Shown one piece after another: positions 53,611-64,000 of a stretch of 64,000 nucleotides of DNA (positions within the stretch are counted from its first letter, which is position 1; each line of letters starts with the position of its first letter). Location of the stretch: assembly GCA_051453625.1 (NCBI GenBank), contig JBOZIK010000001.1:211027205-211091204 (forward strand), given 5' to 3'. The stretch comes from Welwitschia mirabilis (Eukaryota; Gnetophyta; Gnetopsida; Welwitschiales). The notes beneath the pieces were generated by a model. That model saw only the letters and a program-made list of their open reading frames with translations, was not told the DNA's origin and did no database searches. The translations under genes and the position numbers were made by a program.

Positions 53611-54664
53611 GAAGTAGAGTATACACAAGCATTAAACAACTAACAACCCTTAACTGTTAAGGTTCTTTGTAGTTGTAAAGCTAGAGTAAGGGTAAATCGA
53701 GGGTTACAAGTATATTTTGATATTTTTAACAAATTTTGCATTAGGAATTTATTTTATAACAAAATATCTCCAAGAAAGAGGGAACTCGAGGATGTTGACC
53801 ATCATAACTGACAAACTAGACAGATAGTAAGCTAATATTAATCACTCCATAGTTGAAGCAGACCAAATAGCAAAACTATCCCCTAAATCATGAAGTTTGA
53901 ATCTTTGAAGCATTTAAAGTGCCATACAAATGGATGACAAGCTCATTTTTGAAAAACACCTTCAATTAAGTCTTACTTTTCTTATTAAATTATTAATTAT
54001 TTTATAATCAAGGGTGAAATTGAATCTTGATCATTTTTGGTTACAATAAAGTAGCTTAGCTAATGGTGCACTTATATGGTCAAAATCAATTAAAAATAGG
54101 GTTAGATAAGTCATCTTTAGCATATTTAGGTATAATTACATTGCTAGACTTGCATTTTTCTAATCCTTTAACAAACATATTCAAAATTAAGAAATGGAAA
54201 GTGAAATTCTTAAAATCCCAAAAGAAAACATTAGGTTTAAGTAATAAAATTAGGTGTTAAATGAACATAATTACTTCAACATCATGTTAAGATACATTAT
54301 TCATATTTAATGTTGTTCACTTGATACTTCTAGTTGCAAAAATAACAAAAAGTTTTCAAGCTAATGAAAAGTTTTGAAAGTGTAATGTTTGAAAATCTGG
54401 ATAAAAAGGTGAGAAAAGTGTGACATTAATATTTTTACATGCTAATTAAAATGACCTTCTTTCTTAATCACAATATTGAAATCATTAAATTAAAAAAATC
54501 TATTAAAAGAAAACTATTAAAAAGTATAGAGAGCATGAAAAAAAACCTAGCATGAGATAGAATGCAATAACATTAAGGAAAAATAAAAGGGATGGATTAA
54601 TTCTATGAAGAATACGGTGAAGGAGTTTTAGCTTGAAAAAATGTATTTCTTGATATAGTGATTT

Positions 54665-55021
54665 TGAATCACTAAAAATTAAAAAACACACTTAAAAAAA
54701 AAAGGAGACACAAATATCAAGGAATATTGCTTCACAGAGTTTTCATACATTTTATGGCATATCTAGCTTTCTTTACATAGGGATGTAGTTGTTCACAGTT
54801 AGAGAAATTAGAGATACAATTGTTAACAAATACATGAAGAAAGCAATATCATAGATGAGACAGAGATTCTGGCTTCTCTCTTTACACATGATAAGGCATG
54901 TTTGTACATCTTAATTTTATGATTGGTAGATGATTTTGTTTCTAAGATTGAATCTATGTACAAAAAGGTTTTCTCCTCCTTTTCAGAGCTTTCTACATTA
55001 TGTTGATTTGTTTCTTTATCA
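54665..55021 (-). repeat. 3' LTR of copia element A
   Basis: Starts TGAATCACTAAAAATT and ends TTTCTTTATCA on the plus strand. Aligns with 61348-61623 (shared GGAGACACAAATAT/AGAGACACAAATAT, CTCTTTACACATGATAAG, TGATTGAATCTA) except for about 80-120 bp missing from the latter. A purine tract (GTAAGGGAG on the minus strand) lies at its inner edge. Confidence 0.75.
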
Positions 55022-55058
55022 CTCCCTTACAAAGTAGGATCTAGGTGGGGCTAAACTC

Positions 55059-55640
55059 CTAGCTTGAACCACAAAAGCTAAAATGGTGCATGAATAAGAG
55101 GCTTAGCAAAAATGTCAGTAGGCTAAAGATGAGATTGAAGAAATTGAGTGATGATTTGAATGAAAGCAGTCTTCTCACAAACAAAGTGGTAGTCCAATTC
55201 AAATGCTTTATTATGGCATGGAAAGTAGGATTGACTAACATATGTAGGGCACTCAAATTATCATAGCAGAGTGGTTGTATAGAGTCTAGTGAGATGCCAA
55301 TATCTCAAAATAAAAATGTGATCTAAGTAATTTCAGTGGTAGTAGAAGCATGGATTGATATTCATCCTCCACACTAGATTAAGCAACTGTACTTTGTTTC
55401 TTACATCCATAGGTAATACAACCAGCACTGATAAAAACAAAACAAATAATAGTGCTTTGACAAGTAATATGCTATCTAGCCCAATTAGTATCAAAAAATG
55501 TCACTAAAGAACAATAAGAATGATCTAAAAATCAAATGCCATCATCTCAAGTGGCACTAATTTATTAAAGAATACTTTCAATAACACACGGATGGCTAAC
55601 AGTATGTTGATCCATGAATTGACATACTTGATTAACTAAG
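55059..55640 (-). pseudogene. copia RNase H of element A
   Basis: The minus strand reads CITYGCKKQSTVA, a stop, SSVEDEYQSM (equivalent to LSSTEAEYxSM), and further down sequence like the LADIFTKPL tail near 55090. Frame breaks are present. The catalytic Glu position of SSxExEY is kept. Confidence 0.72.
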
Positions 55641-55838
55641 TGCGAAAGATCTAGTTGTATTAATGTAAGATACTAAAGTGTATCAAGAGAACTCTTGAAA
55701 GTTGTAGAATCTACCATTTTAGTGTGACAAGAAGTGGGTGTCCCCTTAGTTATCAAAGGAGTTGAAATTGAGGAAGCTTTAAGCATTACTTCTCATGCAT
55801 GCACATCCATTGCATATTTAGTTTGAGAGATAAACATT

Positions 55839-56447
55839 TCATTCAACAAAGAAAGTAATCTCAATACCTGAAAAATAGCTAATAGGACCAAGATCTTTAA
55901 GGACAAATTCATGACTTAAAGATTTGATGATGAATTGAATATGTGTAAGATGAGTATTAGTGATTAGAATAACATCAATATATAACAATACAATAACAAA
56001 TTCATCATTAAAATGTATCACATAGAGAGTAGAGTTTGCACAGCTGTAATAGAAACTAACATGAAGAAGAGGAGGAGAAGAGATCAAGCCATGCACAAGG
56101 AGCTTGTTTGAAATAAATGGACTTGTTAAGCCGACAAAAATGATTTGAGTTTAATTATTTTGAATCCTTGAGGTTGATTTATAAATGCTATATCTTTAAC
56201 ATTTGCATGAATAAAAGCATTTTTAACATCTAATTACTAAAATAACTAAAAAAAAATTAGTAACAAGATCTAATGCTAGATGAATTGCAGGTGCCTTAAT
56301 CACTGGACTAAAAGTTCCATGATAGTTAATACATAGTATGTAAGAAAATACTTTAGCTACAAGCCATGACATGAACATATTCACAGAACCATCTAGTTTT
56401 TGTATGAAACACCCATTTTGCACTAATAACAAGCATATTAGGAACAT
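55839..56447 (-). pseudogene. copia reverse transcriptase of element A
   Basis: 56223-56447 carries QKLDGSVNMFMSWLVAKVFS, HGTFSPVIKAPAIHLALDL, the KxDGSxxxxKARLVAKGF...TFSPV block of copia RT. After a frame change 55839-56096 carries VIVLLYIDVILITNTHL and LSHEFVLKDLGPISYFSGIE. The catalytic YVDD reads YIDV, so the second Asp is lost. Confidence 0.85.
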
Positions 56448-57739
56448 TAGGAACTAACTCCTAGGTATTGTTCCTATGAAGAGAATCAATTTTTTTTTGC
56501 ATACCTTAAAGCTAGTGAGATTGATTCATTATGGAATGTCAGGCATGTCACTCACTAATATCTATTCTTGGAGTATGATGCAAATTGGTAGAAGCAGCTG
56601 TAATCATAATCCTGTACTTGTAATCTTGAAGATACGAAGGATGATGGTATTGTCTAAATAAACATTGTAGTTGAATGAATAAGTTTGGAAAAGATGGAAG
56701 CGTGGAAATATCTATACATACATAATCAATTGGAGATAACTACTCAAAATTATTTTGATTGTCCTAAAGACTTGAATAAGCCACAAAAGAAGACTCCATT
56801 ACATGTTAAATAGGTATAGGATTTGCACATTGAACAATACTGCAAGTAGTTTAAGATGGTAAATCTAGTTGAAATGTCATGAGGATTCAACTAAACCTTC
56901 ACCAGGAATATAAAAATTCTTCAAGTTTAAGCTAGGCCTAATACATTCATTAATTACATGATNNNNNNNNNNNNNNNNNNNNNNNNNNNNNNNNNNNNNN
57001 NNNNNNNNNNNNNNNNNNNNNNNNNNNNNNNNNNNNNNNNNNNNNNNNNNNNNNNNNNNNNNNNNNNNNNNNNNNNNNNNNNNNNNNNNNNNNNNNNNNN
57101 NNNNNNNNNNNNNNNNNNNNNNNNNNNNNNNNNNNNNNNNNNNNNNNNNNNNNNNNNNNNNNNNNNNNNNNNNNNNNNNNNNNNNNNNNNNNNNNNNNNN
57201 NNNNNNNNNNNNNNNNNNNNNNNNNNNNNNNNNNNNNNNNNNNNNNNNNNNNNNNNNNNNNNNNNNNNNNNNNNNNNNNNNNNNNNNNNNNNNNNNNNNN
57301 NNNNNNNNNNNNNNNNNNNNNNNNNNNNNNNNNNNNNNNNNNNNNNNNNNNNNNNNNNNNNNNNNNNNNNNNNNNNNNNNNNNNNNNNNNNNNNNNNNNN
57401 NNNNNNNNNNNNNNNNNNNNNNNNNNNNNNNNNNNNNNNNNNNNNNNNNNNNNNNNNNNNNNNNNNNNNNNNNNNNNNNNNNNNNNNNNNNNNNNNNNNN
57501 NNNNNNNNNNNNNNNNNNNNNNNNNNNNNNNNNNNNNNNNNNNNNNNNNNNNNNNNNNNNNNNNNNNNNNNNNNNNNNNNNNNNNNNNNNNNNNNNNNNN
57601 NNNNNNNNNNNNNNNNNNNNNNNNNNNNNNNNNNNNNNNNNNNNNNNNNNNNNNNNNNNNNNNNNNNNNNNNNNNNNNNNNNNNNNNNNNNNNNNNNNNN
57701 NNNNNNNNNNNNNNNNNNNNNNNNNNNNNNNNNNNNNNN

Positions 57740-58392
57740 GAAAATCAAATTATGTGAAAAGATAAAATTTAGATTCCCTAATCTGTGATGCCAAATCTAT
57801 TATGATGGTTTTCACTCTTGACTATTGTTAATGCTTCCTTCGTTACATTTTCCAAAGCATAATATTTTCTTATCTATTTCTCTTAGCCAATACCTTCTAA
57901 AGTCTCCTCACTCATCACATTGAAAGATCTTAATGTTCTTATCAAATTAATTTGTACCATATTTTGAAAGTTAAGAAATAACTAAAGAAGTCATATTTCT
58001 TCTTTAAAGGGTAAATCCAAGTAAATCTTCAGTAATCATCAACAGATATCACATAACATTTAAGAGATCAATACAAGGTGACTATTGAAACACATGATAA
58101 ATCACAATGGAATTTCTACAAGGGAGATTTTGACCCTTTCTTATTCAAGATAGAGGATAGTTTATAGCTTTACCCCAACTGACAACACAAAGAAGGTTTT
58201 TTTTAAGTAAGAATAAATTCAATAATATTTTTGAAAATCAAATTATGTGAAAAGATAAAATTTAGATTCCCTAATCTGTGATGCCAAATCTATTATGATG
58301 GTTTTCACTTTTGACTATTGTTAATGCTTCCTTCGTTACATTTTCCAAAGCATAATATTTTCTTATCTATTTCTCTTAGTCAATACCTTCTA
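57740..58392 (-). pseudogene. copia pre-integrase and integrase N-terminal part of element A
   Basis: From 58392 down the minus strand gives IWHHRLGNLNF, then KPSLCCQLG, FHCDLSCVSIVT (first catalytic Asp in HCDL), VISVDDYxRFTWIYPLKKKY and IKIFQCDE (second Asp) near 57915. The 160 bp at 57740-57902 then repeat the pre-integrase segment (58233-58392) rather than continuing integrase, and a 777-N gap follows. This looks like an assembly join error rather than biology. Confidence 0.78.
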
Positions 58393-58839
58393 AATTTTTT
58401 GATTCTTGATAACAAAACCAAAGAATCAAATTCAAAACTACCGAGATTATCCTTAGTAAATTTACTATTAGAAAGAAAATTTTTCTTTAAATCTAAAACC
58501 ATCAAAACATCTTTTAATTGAATTGAATAAAATTTAGTAATACCAATGTGTATAATCAATAGAGATGTATCATTACCAACATAAGTAGCATCATATCCTA
58601 TATAAGATTAAGGATATTTGAGAATACCCAGACGAGATGTCATGTGGGATTTTGCTTTATCAACATAGAATAGTAGATCTGGTTTATGAGTTAGATGTAT
58701 AGTTACAAGCTGATCATAAAGATTATCACTTTGTTATGAGTGATAAAATCTATATCAACATTACAAGGTTGTATGATCAAATTGATTACCTATCTAATAA
58801 AAAGAATCTAATTGCTAGCCTTGCAAAGACTATGAGCTT

Positions 58840-59400
58840 CATTGTTGTTGTGATGACATAATTGCAGATGCTTCATTGCCTTGCCCAAAACCTTGTTACT
58901 AAAAACTAACATTTCCTCTTTCTTATAGCATTAGACTTACTTATAGGTACAAAACCATGATCATCAGAATTGAATTTGATTTTAAATCCATGATCTCCCC
59001 TTGAATGACTACATCATCTTTCTCTTTCGGTGATAAAGGCATAATTAGATTTACTCTTATATTCTCATTTTGACTTTTATCTCCTACTCAAAGCTTCACA
59101 ATCTGAAAACAAAATCATTGAAAGTGGGATAAGGTTGCTTAAAGAAACTAGCTAAAGGATTAAACTTCAAATCAATACCCATTAATAACTAAAAGACTTT
59201 ATCTTTTATGGGTTCTTCTATTGTAGCAAAATTTTCACTAAGTGACCTAACCTTCTTGACATGATATTTAAAAGAATCATCATCCTTTCTCAACATTGCT
59301 AATTGATTGTGGAAACCAATAAGAAGGATAAGAATGTCTTTTTAACATTTATCTAAAAAGCAAGTTTGCTGGAAGACCATCATTTCTTAAAGACTTGATT
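58840..59400 (-). pseudogene. copia gag of element A
   Basis: The minus strand reads LIGFHNQLAMLRKDDDSFKY, HVKKVRSLSENFATIEEPIK, LLMGIDLKFNPLASFFK and YPTFNDFVF, matching copia gag (YLxKxRSLxDNLAxxGEPIxD...L.GLxxEYNPF). The zinc knuckle region near 58850 has lost its first Cys. Several stops. Confidence 0.75.
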
Positions 59401-59589
59401 GCTACTTTTTATTATCATCTTGAATATACTCTCGTGGTTTCTCTTCTTCAATGTGATGGAGTAACTAAATAATTCAATTAAGTGGAAATACTTGTAATTT
59501 CCATGACAAAAACTTTTAAGTATTTAATTTTACTAATATAAGATTAGCCATTTAGTGAAACTCCTGAATAGAGTAAGAAGTGATACTCT

Positions 59590-61260
59590 TGCTTTTTTTT
59601 TTAAGAAATAGTAAATGAATATATTATATTATCATAAAGATAAGACAAGATATAACATAGCTTAAAAGCTATATTTCCAAGCACGGTAGAAATTTCTTTG
59701 AGAGTCAAAGCTCTAAATATCAGCATCTAATTTTGTTAAAAAAGTGTTATACCCCAACAGGTTTACAACAAAACAATATTTAGAAGACTCCAAAGGTGGG
59801 AAATTTTCTAGCCACTCTTAAGGCCTCTGCAATTTCAGGAAATTCATTGAAAGGAGAGTTGAGATTGCTTACCATCTCAGATGTCCTTCTTTATCTCCTT
59901 TTCAATTGTACCTTTTGTAGTATTCATTCTTATTTTTTTGTTTGTCTATCTAGTTTTTTTAGTTTTGTTAGTGGTTGATGTGTCTAAAACATGCTCCTCT
60001 ACACGATTATTATTATCTCTTTCCTCTTGTCTCATTTCCATTTCTGACAGCTATTCTGATTTGGAAGAGAAAACTGACACGTTGTATATGGGCTTTGTGT
60101 GTTGCTTTTCCTGGTTGACTATTTCCCATTCATCTCTTATTTCATTTTCCTACATCTGTTCTGGTTCTTCCTCTGAAAGAATATCATATTTATTTGCTTG
60201 GAAGATTGGATCATTATTTCTTTTTGCGATCTTTTTTCTTGCCTTCTTGCTAGTCATTTTTTTTCACTTTCTCATTTTTCTTGCATTTCTCCATCGTCTG
60301 CTCATTTTTTATCCCACTTCAAATGTTGCAATGAAATATTTTCAATTTTTAGGTTAAAAACCAATTCCTCCTACATAGTATCCAATATTAGTTTTTTTTG
60401 ATTTGAAGCTGTCTAGTTTCATGTAAACAAATATTCTAGCCATTACCATTTTTTCCATTAAATCTGTATTTGTGTCAAGTTAAACAAACTCTCCCAACAT
60501 ATTATCAAATTACTTGAAGAACTGTGGGTGCCATATTTCCGGTAAGGGTTTGAGATACAAATCCAAATTGGGATCTTTTAAAAATTGGTGTAAAGAATGA
60601 AAGGGGACCATTTGGTTGGGGCTAAACCTCTATGGCCAAAAAAATAGGGCCCTTATACTAAAACCTTATTCATTTCTTCTTTAGACTAAAAATAATGAAA
60701 TGTAATAATCCATCTTTAAGAGGGCTCTTACTAAAACCTTATTCATTTCTTCTTCAGACTCAATAATGAAATGTAGAAATCCATCTTTGAGAGGGATTAT
60801 CTTGTAACTTATAGGAAACTTTTGATTGCACCATAGACACACTTTTTTAATGAATGAGAGATCTCTCGAGGATTGAAATTCACCAATGAGGCTATTTCTG
60901 AAACGAGCCTCTAGATGATTAGAGTAGTTGATGGACATCTTTGCATAGATGATATCTTCTTAATGTGTGAAACCAAAATTTAAGTTAGGGAAACTTTGAG
61001 GTTTGCTTTCCCCCACTGAATTTGCATAAGATTTGGTACCCGATAATTTTTCCGCCATTAGAGAATAGAGACTCGCTTCTGAAAGTGCATTGGAGAGACA
61101 CTGCACCAAGGGTGAAAAACCCTAAAAATTGAAAATTACCTTTAGAGATCCTTCAAGAAAGTGCTTGTACAGAGAAGCCGCAAAAGAGGCAATGCTTCAG
61201 CATGTGGAAAATGCGCTAGAGTAAAATTGTCCCTCTATCTGCCATTGCACACCTTGAAAT
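59590..61260 (-). mobile_element. L1-type LINE, internally deleted
   Basis: On the minus strand a DUF4283-type ORF1 segment (FRNSLIGEFQSSRDLSFIKK, 60681-60938) is followed by a Lys/Glu-rich stretch containing NKYDILSEEEPEQMEE (about 60150-60190). Then ISxNCRGLKSG (about 59810-59850) resembles the start of the ORF2 endonuclease (SWNCRGL). Directly after this comes a 3' untranslated-like stretch and an A-run (11 T at 59592-59602 on the plus strand). Nearly all of ORF2, including the RT, is missing. The 5' border is approximate and I found no clear target duplication. Confidence 0.68.
60681..60938 (-). pseudogene. LINE ORF1 fragment (DUF4283-like)
   Basis: 85 residues with ARFRNSLIGEFQSSRDLSFI and DGFLHFIIESEEEMNKVL, the fold that opens plant L1 ORF1 proteins and precedes a zinc knuckle. 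Part of the deleted LINE. Confidence 0.65.
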
Positions 61261-61347
61261 CTAAACCCTAACTTTGTTACTCTGCTAAGTTCCCCCTCTT
61301 ACTTATCATGTTTATTGCCAGTCATAGATGCAGAGTGCCATCCCCTT

Positions 61348-61623
61348 TGATGCGATGAAAAAACTAAAAAATAAAAAAAGAGAGAGACACAAATATGAAG
61401 AAATACTGCTTTACATAGTTTCTATACATTATGTAATATACAAAGTAATACAATAGATGAGAAAGAAATTCTAGCATATCTCTTTACACATGATAAGACA
61501 CACCTATACAATTTGCTAATTTTATCATTAGCAAGTAATTTTTTGATGATTGAATCTAAGAACAACTAGGATTTCTCCTTTTTTTCATCATTTTTCATCT
61601 TATCTTGATTTCTTTTTCTATCA
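61348..61623 (-). repeat. copia LTR shared between elements A and B
   Basis: 276 bp, TGATGCG...TATCA. A purine tract (CTTGAGGTGAAG on the minus strand, 61624-61635) adjoins its right edge, so it is the 3' LTR of element B on the right. By position it could also be the 5' LTR of element A on the left, but no primer site is visible left of it. Confidence 0.72.
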
Positions 61624-63130
61624 CTTCACCTCAAGCTAGGAGTTAGGCAGGGCTAAACTTCTAGCTGAAATCAAAAAAGCTAAAATTTTCATGAAGGAGA
61701 GGCTCAATGAAAATGTCAGCAAGCTAAAGACAAGGCAAAATAAACTAAATGAACAGTTTATTAAAAGAAACCTTCTCCCAAAGAAAGTCATATTTGAGAA
61801 AATCCATAAGTACTTGGTATCTGAGAAAATCCTTTAGATATAATCCATGTTTTCAACTTATTCAAGGAACTACCTGGTTTAAGATTTATGTGAAGCAACC
61901 ATGTTAAACCAATAATAAACATATTAGAAACTTTAAGAATCAACTTTAAAGTATCATTCTTATGAAGAGCATTGGTTTTTTCTTACACATCTTGAATCCA
62001 ATGATATTTTGTCATTGCAAATTATTAAGTTACTCACTGATATCTAATCTTAGAGTATGATGAAAATTGGTAGAAGGAATAATATTCATAATTCTACAGT
62101 CATAATCTTAAAGATATTAAGGATGATGATGTTTCCTAGGTGAATGCTATAGTTGAATTAATGAGTTTGCAAAAGATTCAAGTTTGAGGACATTTATATG
62201 TACATCACCAATTGGAGATGACTGCTTAGAATCATTTTGACATGCCTAACTAATTGAATAAGCTACAGAAGGAGACTCCATTGCATGTTGAATAGGTAGA
62301 AGATTTGCAAGCTAAATAGGTAGAGGATCTACATGTTAAATAAGTGTAGAAGTAGGCCAAGATGGTAAATCTAGTTGAGATGTCATGAGGATTCATTTAA
62401 ATATTCATCAAGAATAGAAGAAGGATGCAAGCTCAATGTAGGACTAATACATTCCTATAAATTAATATAGGTAGTAATGCTATGCTATGTATATGTAATA
62501 TTAGAAGGAGTGGAATTAGTAAAAGGAAAGTAATAGTCATCAAATACAACATGCTTGGAGATGTAAACTCATTACTTAGAGGATTTAAACATCTGTAACC
62601 CTTGTGCAGTGGACTGTATCCAATGTAAATGCATGGATAATGTTATGAAGTGAACTTATAAGTAGCATAGTTATAAAGACGTGGACAACATATACATCCA
62701 AAAACCTTAAGAAATGTATAATTTAATGTTTATTCATAAAGTTTAGCAAAAGAATATTTCATCTCTAAAAATTTAGCAGGAAAAGAGTTGATTAATTAGA
62801 TTACTATACAAAAGGCATCAACCCAATATTTCAAAGGCATATTAGTGTGAACTGGCATTATAATTCTAGTTTTCACAATATGCTTATGCTCCCTCTCTGT
62901 CACATCATTTTGTTTAGGAGTTTTAAGACAAGAGCTTTGTTTAATAATGCCACAATTGTCTAAGTGAGTAAGAAACTCTTTCTTATTAAACTCTTCTCCT
63001 TCATCACTATTACACTGCCAATTTGTGGTTATTTGATGGATTTTTATGAGATATTTTGCAGGACATTTACATAAGTTTAGGTTCAATTCTAAGTATTTTG
63101 AAGAATCAATAAAAGATCTTGGAAATGTGC
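61624..63130 (-). mobile_element. Ty1/copia element B, truncated 3' part
   Basis: After the purine tract come the RNase H tail (61640-61800), sequence parallel to 56400-56950 of element A (61930-62400), and an integrase core block (62796-63086). The internal distance is much shorter than in element A, so RT and RNase H are largely deleted. No 5' LTR is visible in the window. Confidence 0.72.
62796..63086 (-). pseudogene. copia integrase core fragment of element B
   Basis: CNSDEGEEFNKKEFLTHLDN, CGIIKQSSCLKTPKQNDVTE and REHKHIVKTRIIMPVHTNMP with LKYWVDAF match the second half of copia integrase (SDGGGEF...PQQNGVAERKHRHI). The catalytic Asp (NSDE) and Glu (VTERE) are present, but Gly of QNG is Asp, and the rest of the domain is missing. 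Confidence 0.85.
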
Positions 63131-63354
63131 AATTCTTATCAAGATTTGAGGCATTTAAGGCACATTCTGATACTCATGGCTATGGAGGAAGATTACTGAT
63201 AGAAAATGCTAACTTCTCCTCATTTAGAAAAATAAAGAAGATTGTCGTACCCTCTGTCGTCCTCATGATAGGCAGGACGATGACACTATTAGATGCTGAC
63301 ATGGACTACTGAGTCGACTACTAAGAGATTGATGAGTAATATTTTTTAATAAGC

Positions 63355-63390
63355 TGTCATCCTGATCATCGTCCTATCGTCAGGATGACA
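63355..63390. repeat. 11-bp perfect inverted repeat
   Basis: TGTCATCCTGA at 63355-63365 and its reverse complement TCAGGATGACA at 63380-63390, separated by 14 bp. It lies about 60 bp upstream of the TATA box. Confidence 0.9.
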
Positions 63391-63447
63391 TTGACATTGT
63401 AACTAACTCTGACAACTGGCCCTTGAACATTTTGTCCGTTTCTTATC

Positions 63448-63455
63448 TATAAAAG
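63448..63455 (+). promoter_or_regulatory. TATA box
   Basis: TATAAAAG in the context ATCTATAAAAGGGCG, close to the plant consensus; a second, weaker TATAAATA lies at about 63505. Confidence 0.55.
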
Positions 63456-64000
63456 GGCGTATATTACAGTGCCTTCTATTTTTTATTTTCTAGTTTGTAA
63501 CCCTATAAATAAGTTCCCCTTCGACTCTCCTCTTGATCTTCATTGCACTGGAAATTCTCGTGATAGGAGATCAAAAGGTAGAAGATTCATCTCGAGTATT
63601 ACAGAAAGACGTTCCCTTGGTGTAGGACTATGCATCCTTCATTGAGGCCCGGCTATTTTGTAATTCAAATGTTTAGTTCCTTTTAATATAAAATTCTATT
63701 TTTTTTTGGTGCATGTTAGTTTCTTAGATGTTCCTTATGGTTTACATTGCTCTTGATCTGGTGATAATTTCATTAGTGATATAGATCTTAAGGGAAGCCT
63801 TTGTCAAGGCTAAAAGGAAATAGTTTAGATTCATTTTTCATTGCATTTAGATTGGGTTGCATTCGCATTTGCACTGCATATTTATTTTCTACATTGTTAT
63901 TTACTTCTTGTTACCATTTCCTTTATGAAAATCAATCTTTAGTCTCATCTCATAGTTTTCAACGAGAATATGACATTTGGGTTAACTCCCAAATATACTT

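Larger units (their letters stand above)
50399..54664. other. Intergenic region, no gene recognised
   Basis: The first few hundred bases should hold the 3' untranslated region of the Ser-rich gene. The rest is AT-rich with only short random frames. Small repeats are listed separately. Confidence 0.55.
54665..59580 (-). mobile_element. Ty1/copia element A, decayed
   Basis: The minus-strand order is gag (about 59080-59370), a decayed zinc knuckle (about 58830-58890), GAG-pre-integrase IWHHRLGNLNF (about 58240-58275), integrase (57903-58200), a 777-N gap (56963-57739), RT (55839-56447), RNase H (about 55290-55600) and a 3' LTR (54665-55021). This is the Ty1/copia order. Stops and frameshifts are frequent and the RT dyad YVDD reads YIDV. 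The LTR at 61348-61623 is related and could be its 5' LTR, with a LINE inserted between. The sequence after the gap (57740-57902) repeats 58233-58392. Confidence 0.82.
63243..64000 (+). mobile_element. Probable LTR promoter region of another element (partial)
   Basis: TGTCGTACC at 63243 is a common start for plant LTRs. 205 bp on is a strong TATA box, CTATAAAAGGGCG (TATAAAAG at 63448-63455). Between them lie inverted repeats (63256-63263 with 63274-63280; 63355-63365 with 63380-63390). No coding motif follows to the window edge. Identification as an LTR is inference; a gene promoter is the alternative. Confidence 0.35.

Noticed and set aside
59881-60357. 158-residue hydrophobic ORF on the plus strand resembling a membrane protein
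   Set aside because: It is the complement of the Lys/Glu-rich ORF1 region of the LINE on the minus strand; AAG/GAA codons read backwards give Phe/Leu/Ser-rich sequence.
63355-63390. CRISPR-like or terminator hairpin
   Set aside because: Only one perfect pair plus one imperfect pair, in a plant nuclear context upstream of a TATA box; no repeat-spacer periodicity.

Overview
This window is nuclear DNA from a seed plant. It is AT-rich, crowded with decayed retroelements, and carries one spliced plant housekeeping gene spread over about 20 kb, with a 12.4-kb first intron that contains retrotransposons. Giant TE-filled introns, nested old LTR elements and low gene density suit a gymnosperm best, but that placement is inference. 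There is no bacterial-style operon, CRISPR array or tRNA/rRNA gene that I can see.

Layout. (1) 1-24739: a decayed Ty3/gypsy element (Athila/Tat-like), reading on the minus strand. Its 3' LTR is cut by the left window edge, and its 5' LTR lies at 23446-24739. Its reverse transcriptase is split at the FGLCN/TFQ motif by a second, nested LTR element (6848-17236). That nested element has 1.6-2.1 kb LTRs, no pol domain I can recognise, and a fragment that looks like one exon of a plant AMBRA1-like WD40 gene (10565-10791). (2) 26766-46718 (+): a CLPTM1-family multi-pass membrane protein gene in 12 exons. Intron 1 holds a copia fragment (29820-31480) and a nearly complete but dead 4.2-kb copia element with LTRs (32057-36252), both antisense to the gene. 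(3) 49490-50398 (+): a single-exon, Ser-rich 302-residue protein with a C-terminal motif like the plant calmodulin-binding-protein-related family. (4) 54665-63130: two decayed copia units of one family on the minus strand, arranged around a shared-looking LTR (61348-61623). An internally deleted L1-type LINE (59590-61260) sits between them. (5) 63243-64000: a probable LTR promoter region of another element in plus orientation.

Only the two host genes look functional. They share the strand and are separated by 2.8 kb; nothing links them functionally except proximity. The retroelements show clear lesions: lost catalytic residues in integrase, protease and RT, frameshifts, deletions and nested insertions.

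The assembly needs caution. Most 100-N gaps are flanked by near-identical sequence of 35 bp to about 1.2 kb, so several apparent tandem duplications, including doubled LTR pieces, are probably unmerged contig ends or haplotypes. I did not find a convincing new biological system. The best leads are the captured WD40 exon in the nested element, the anomalous exon-4 splice acceptor of the CLPTM1 gene, and the shared-LTR copia array.
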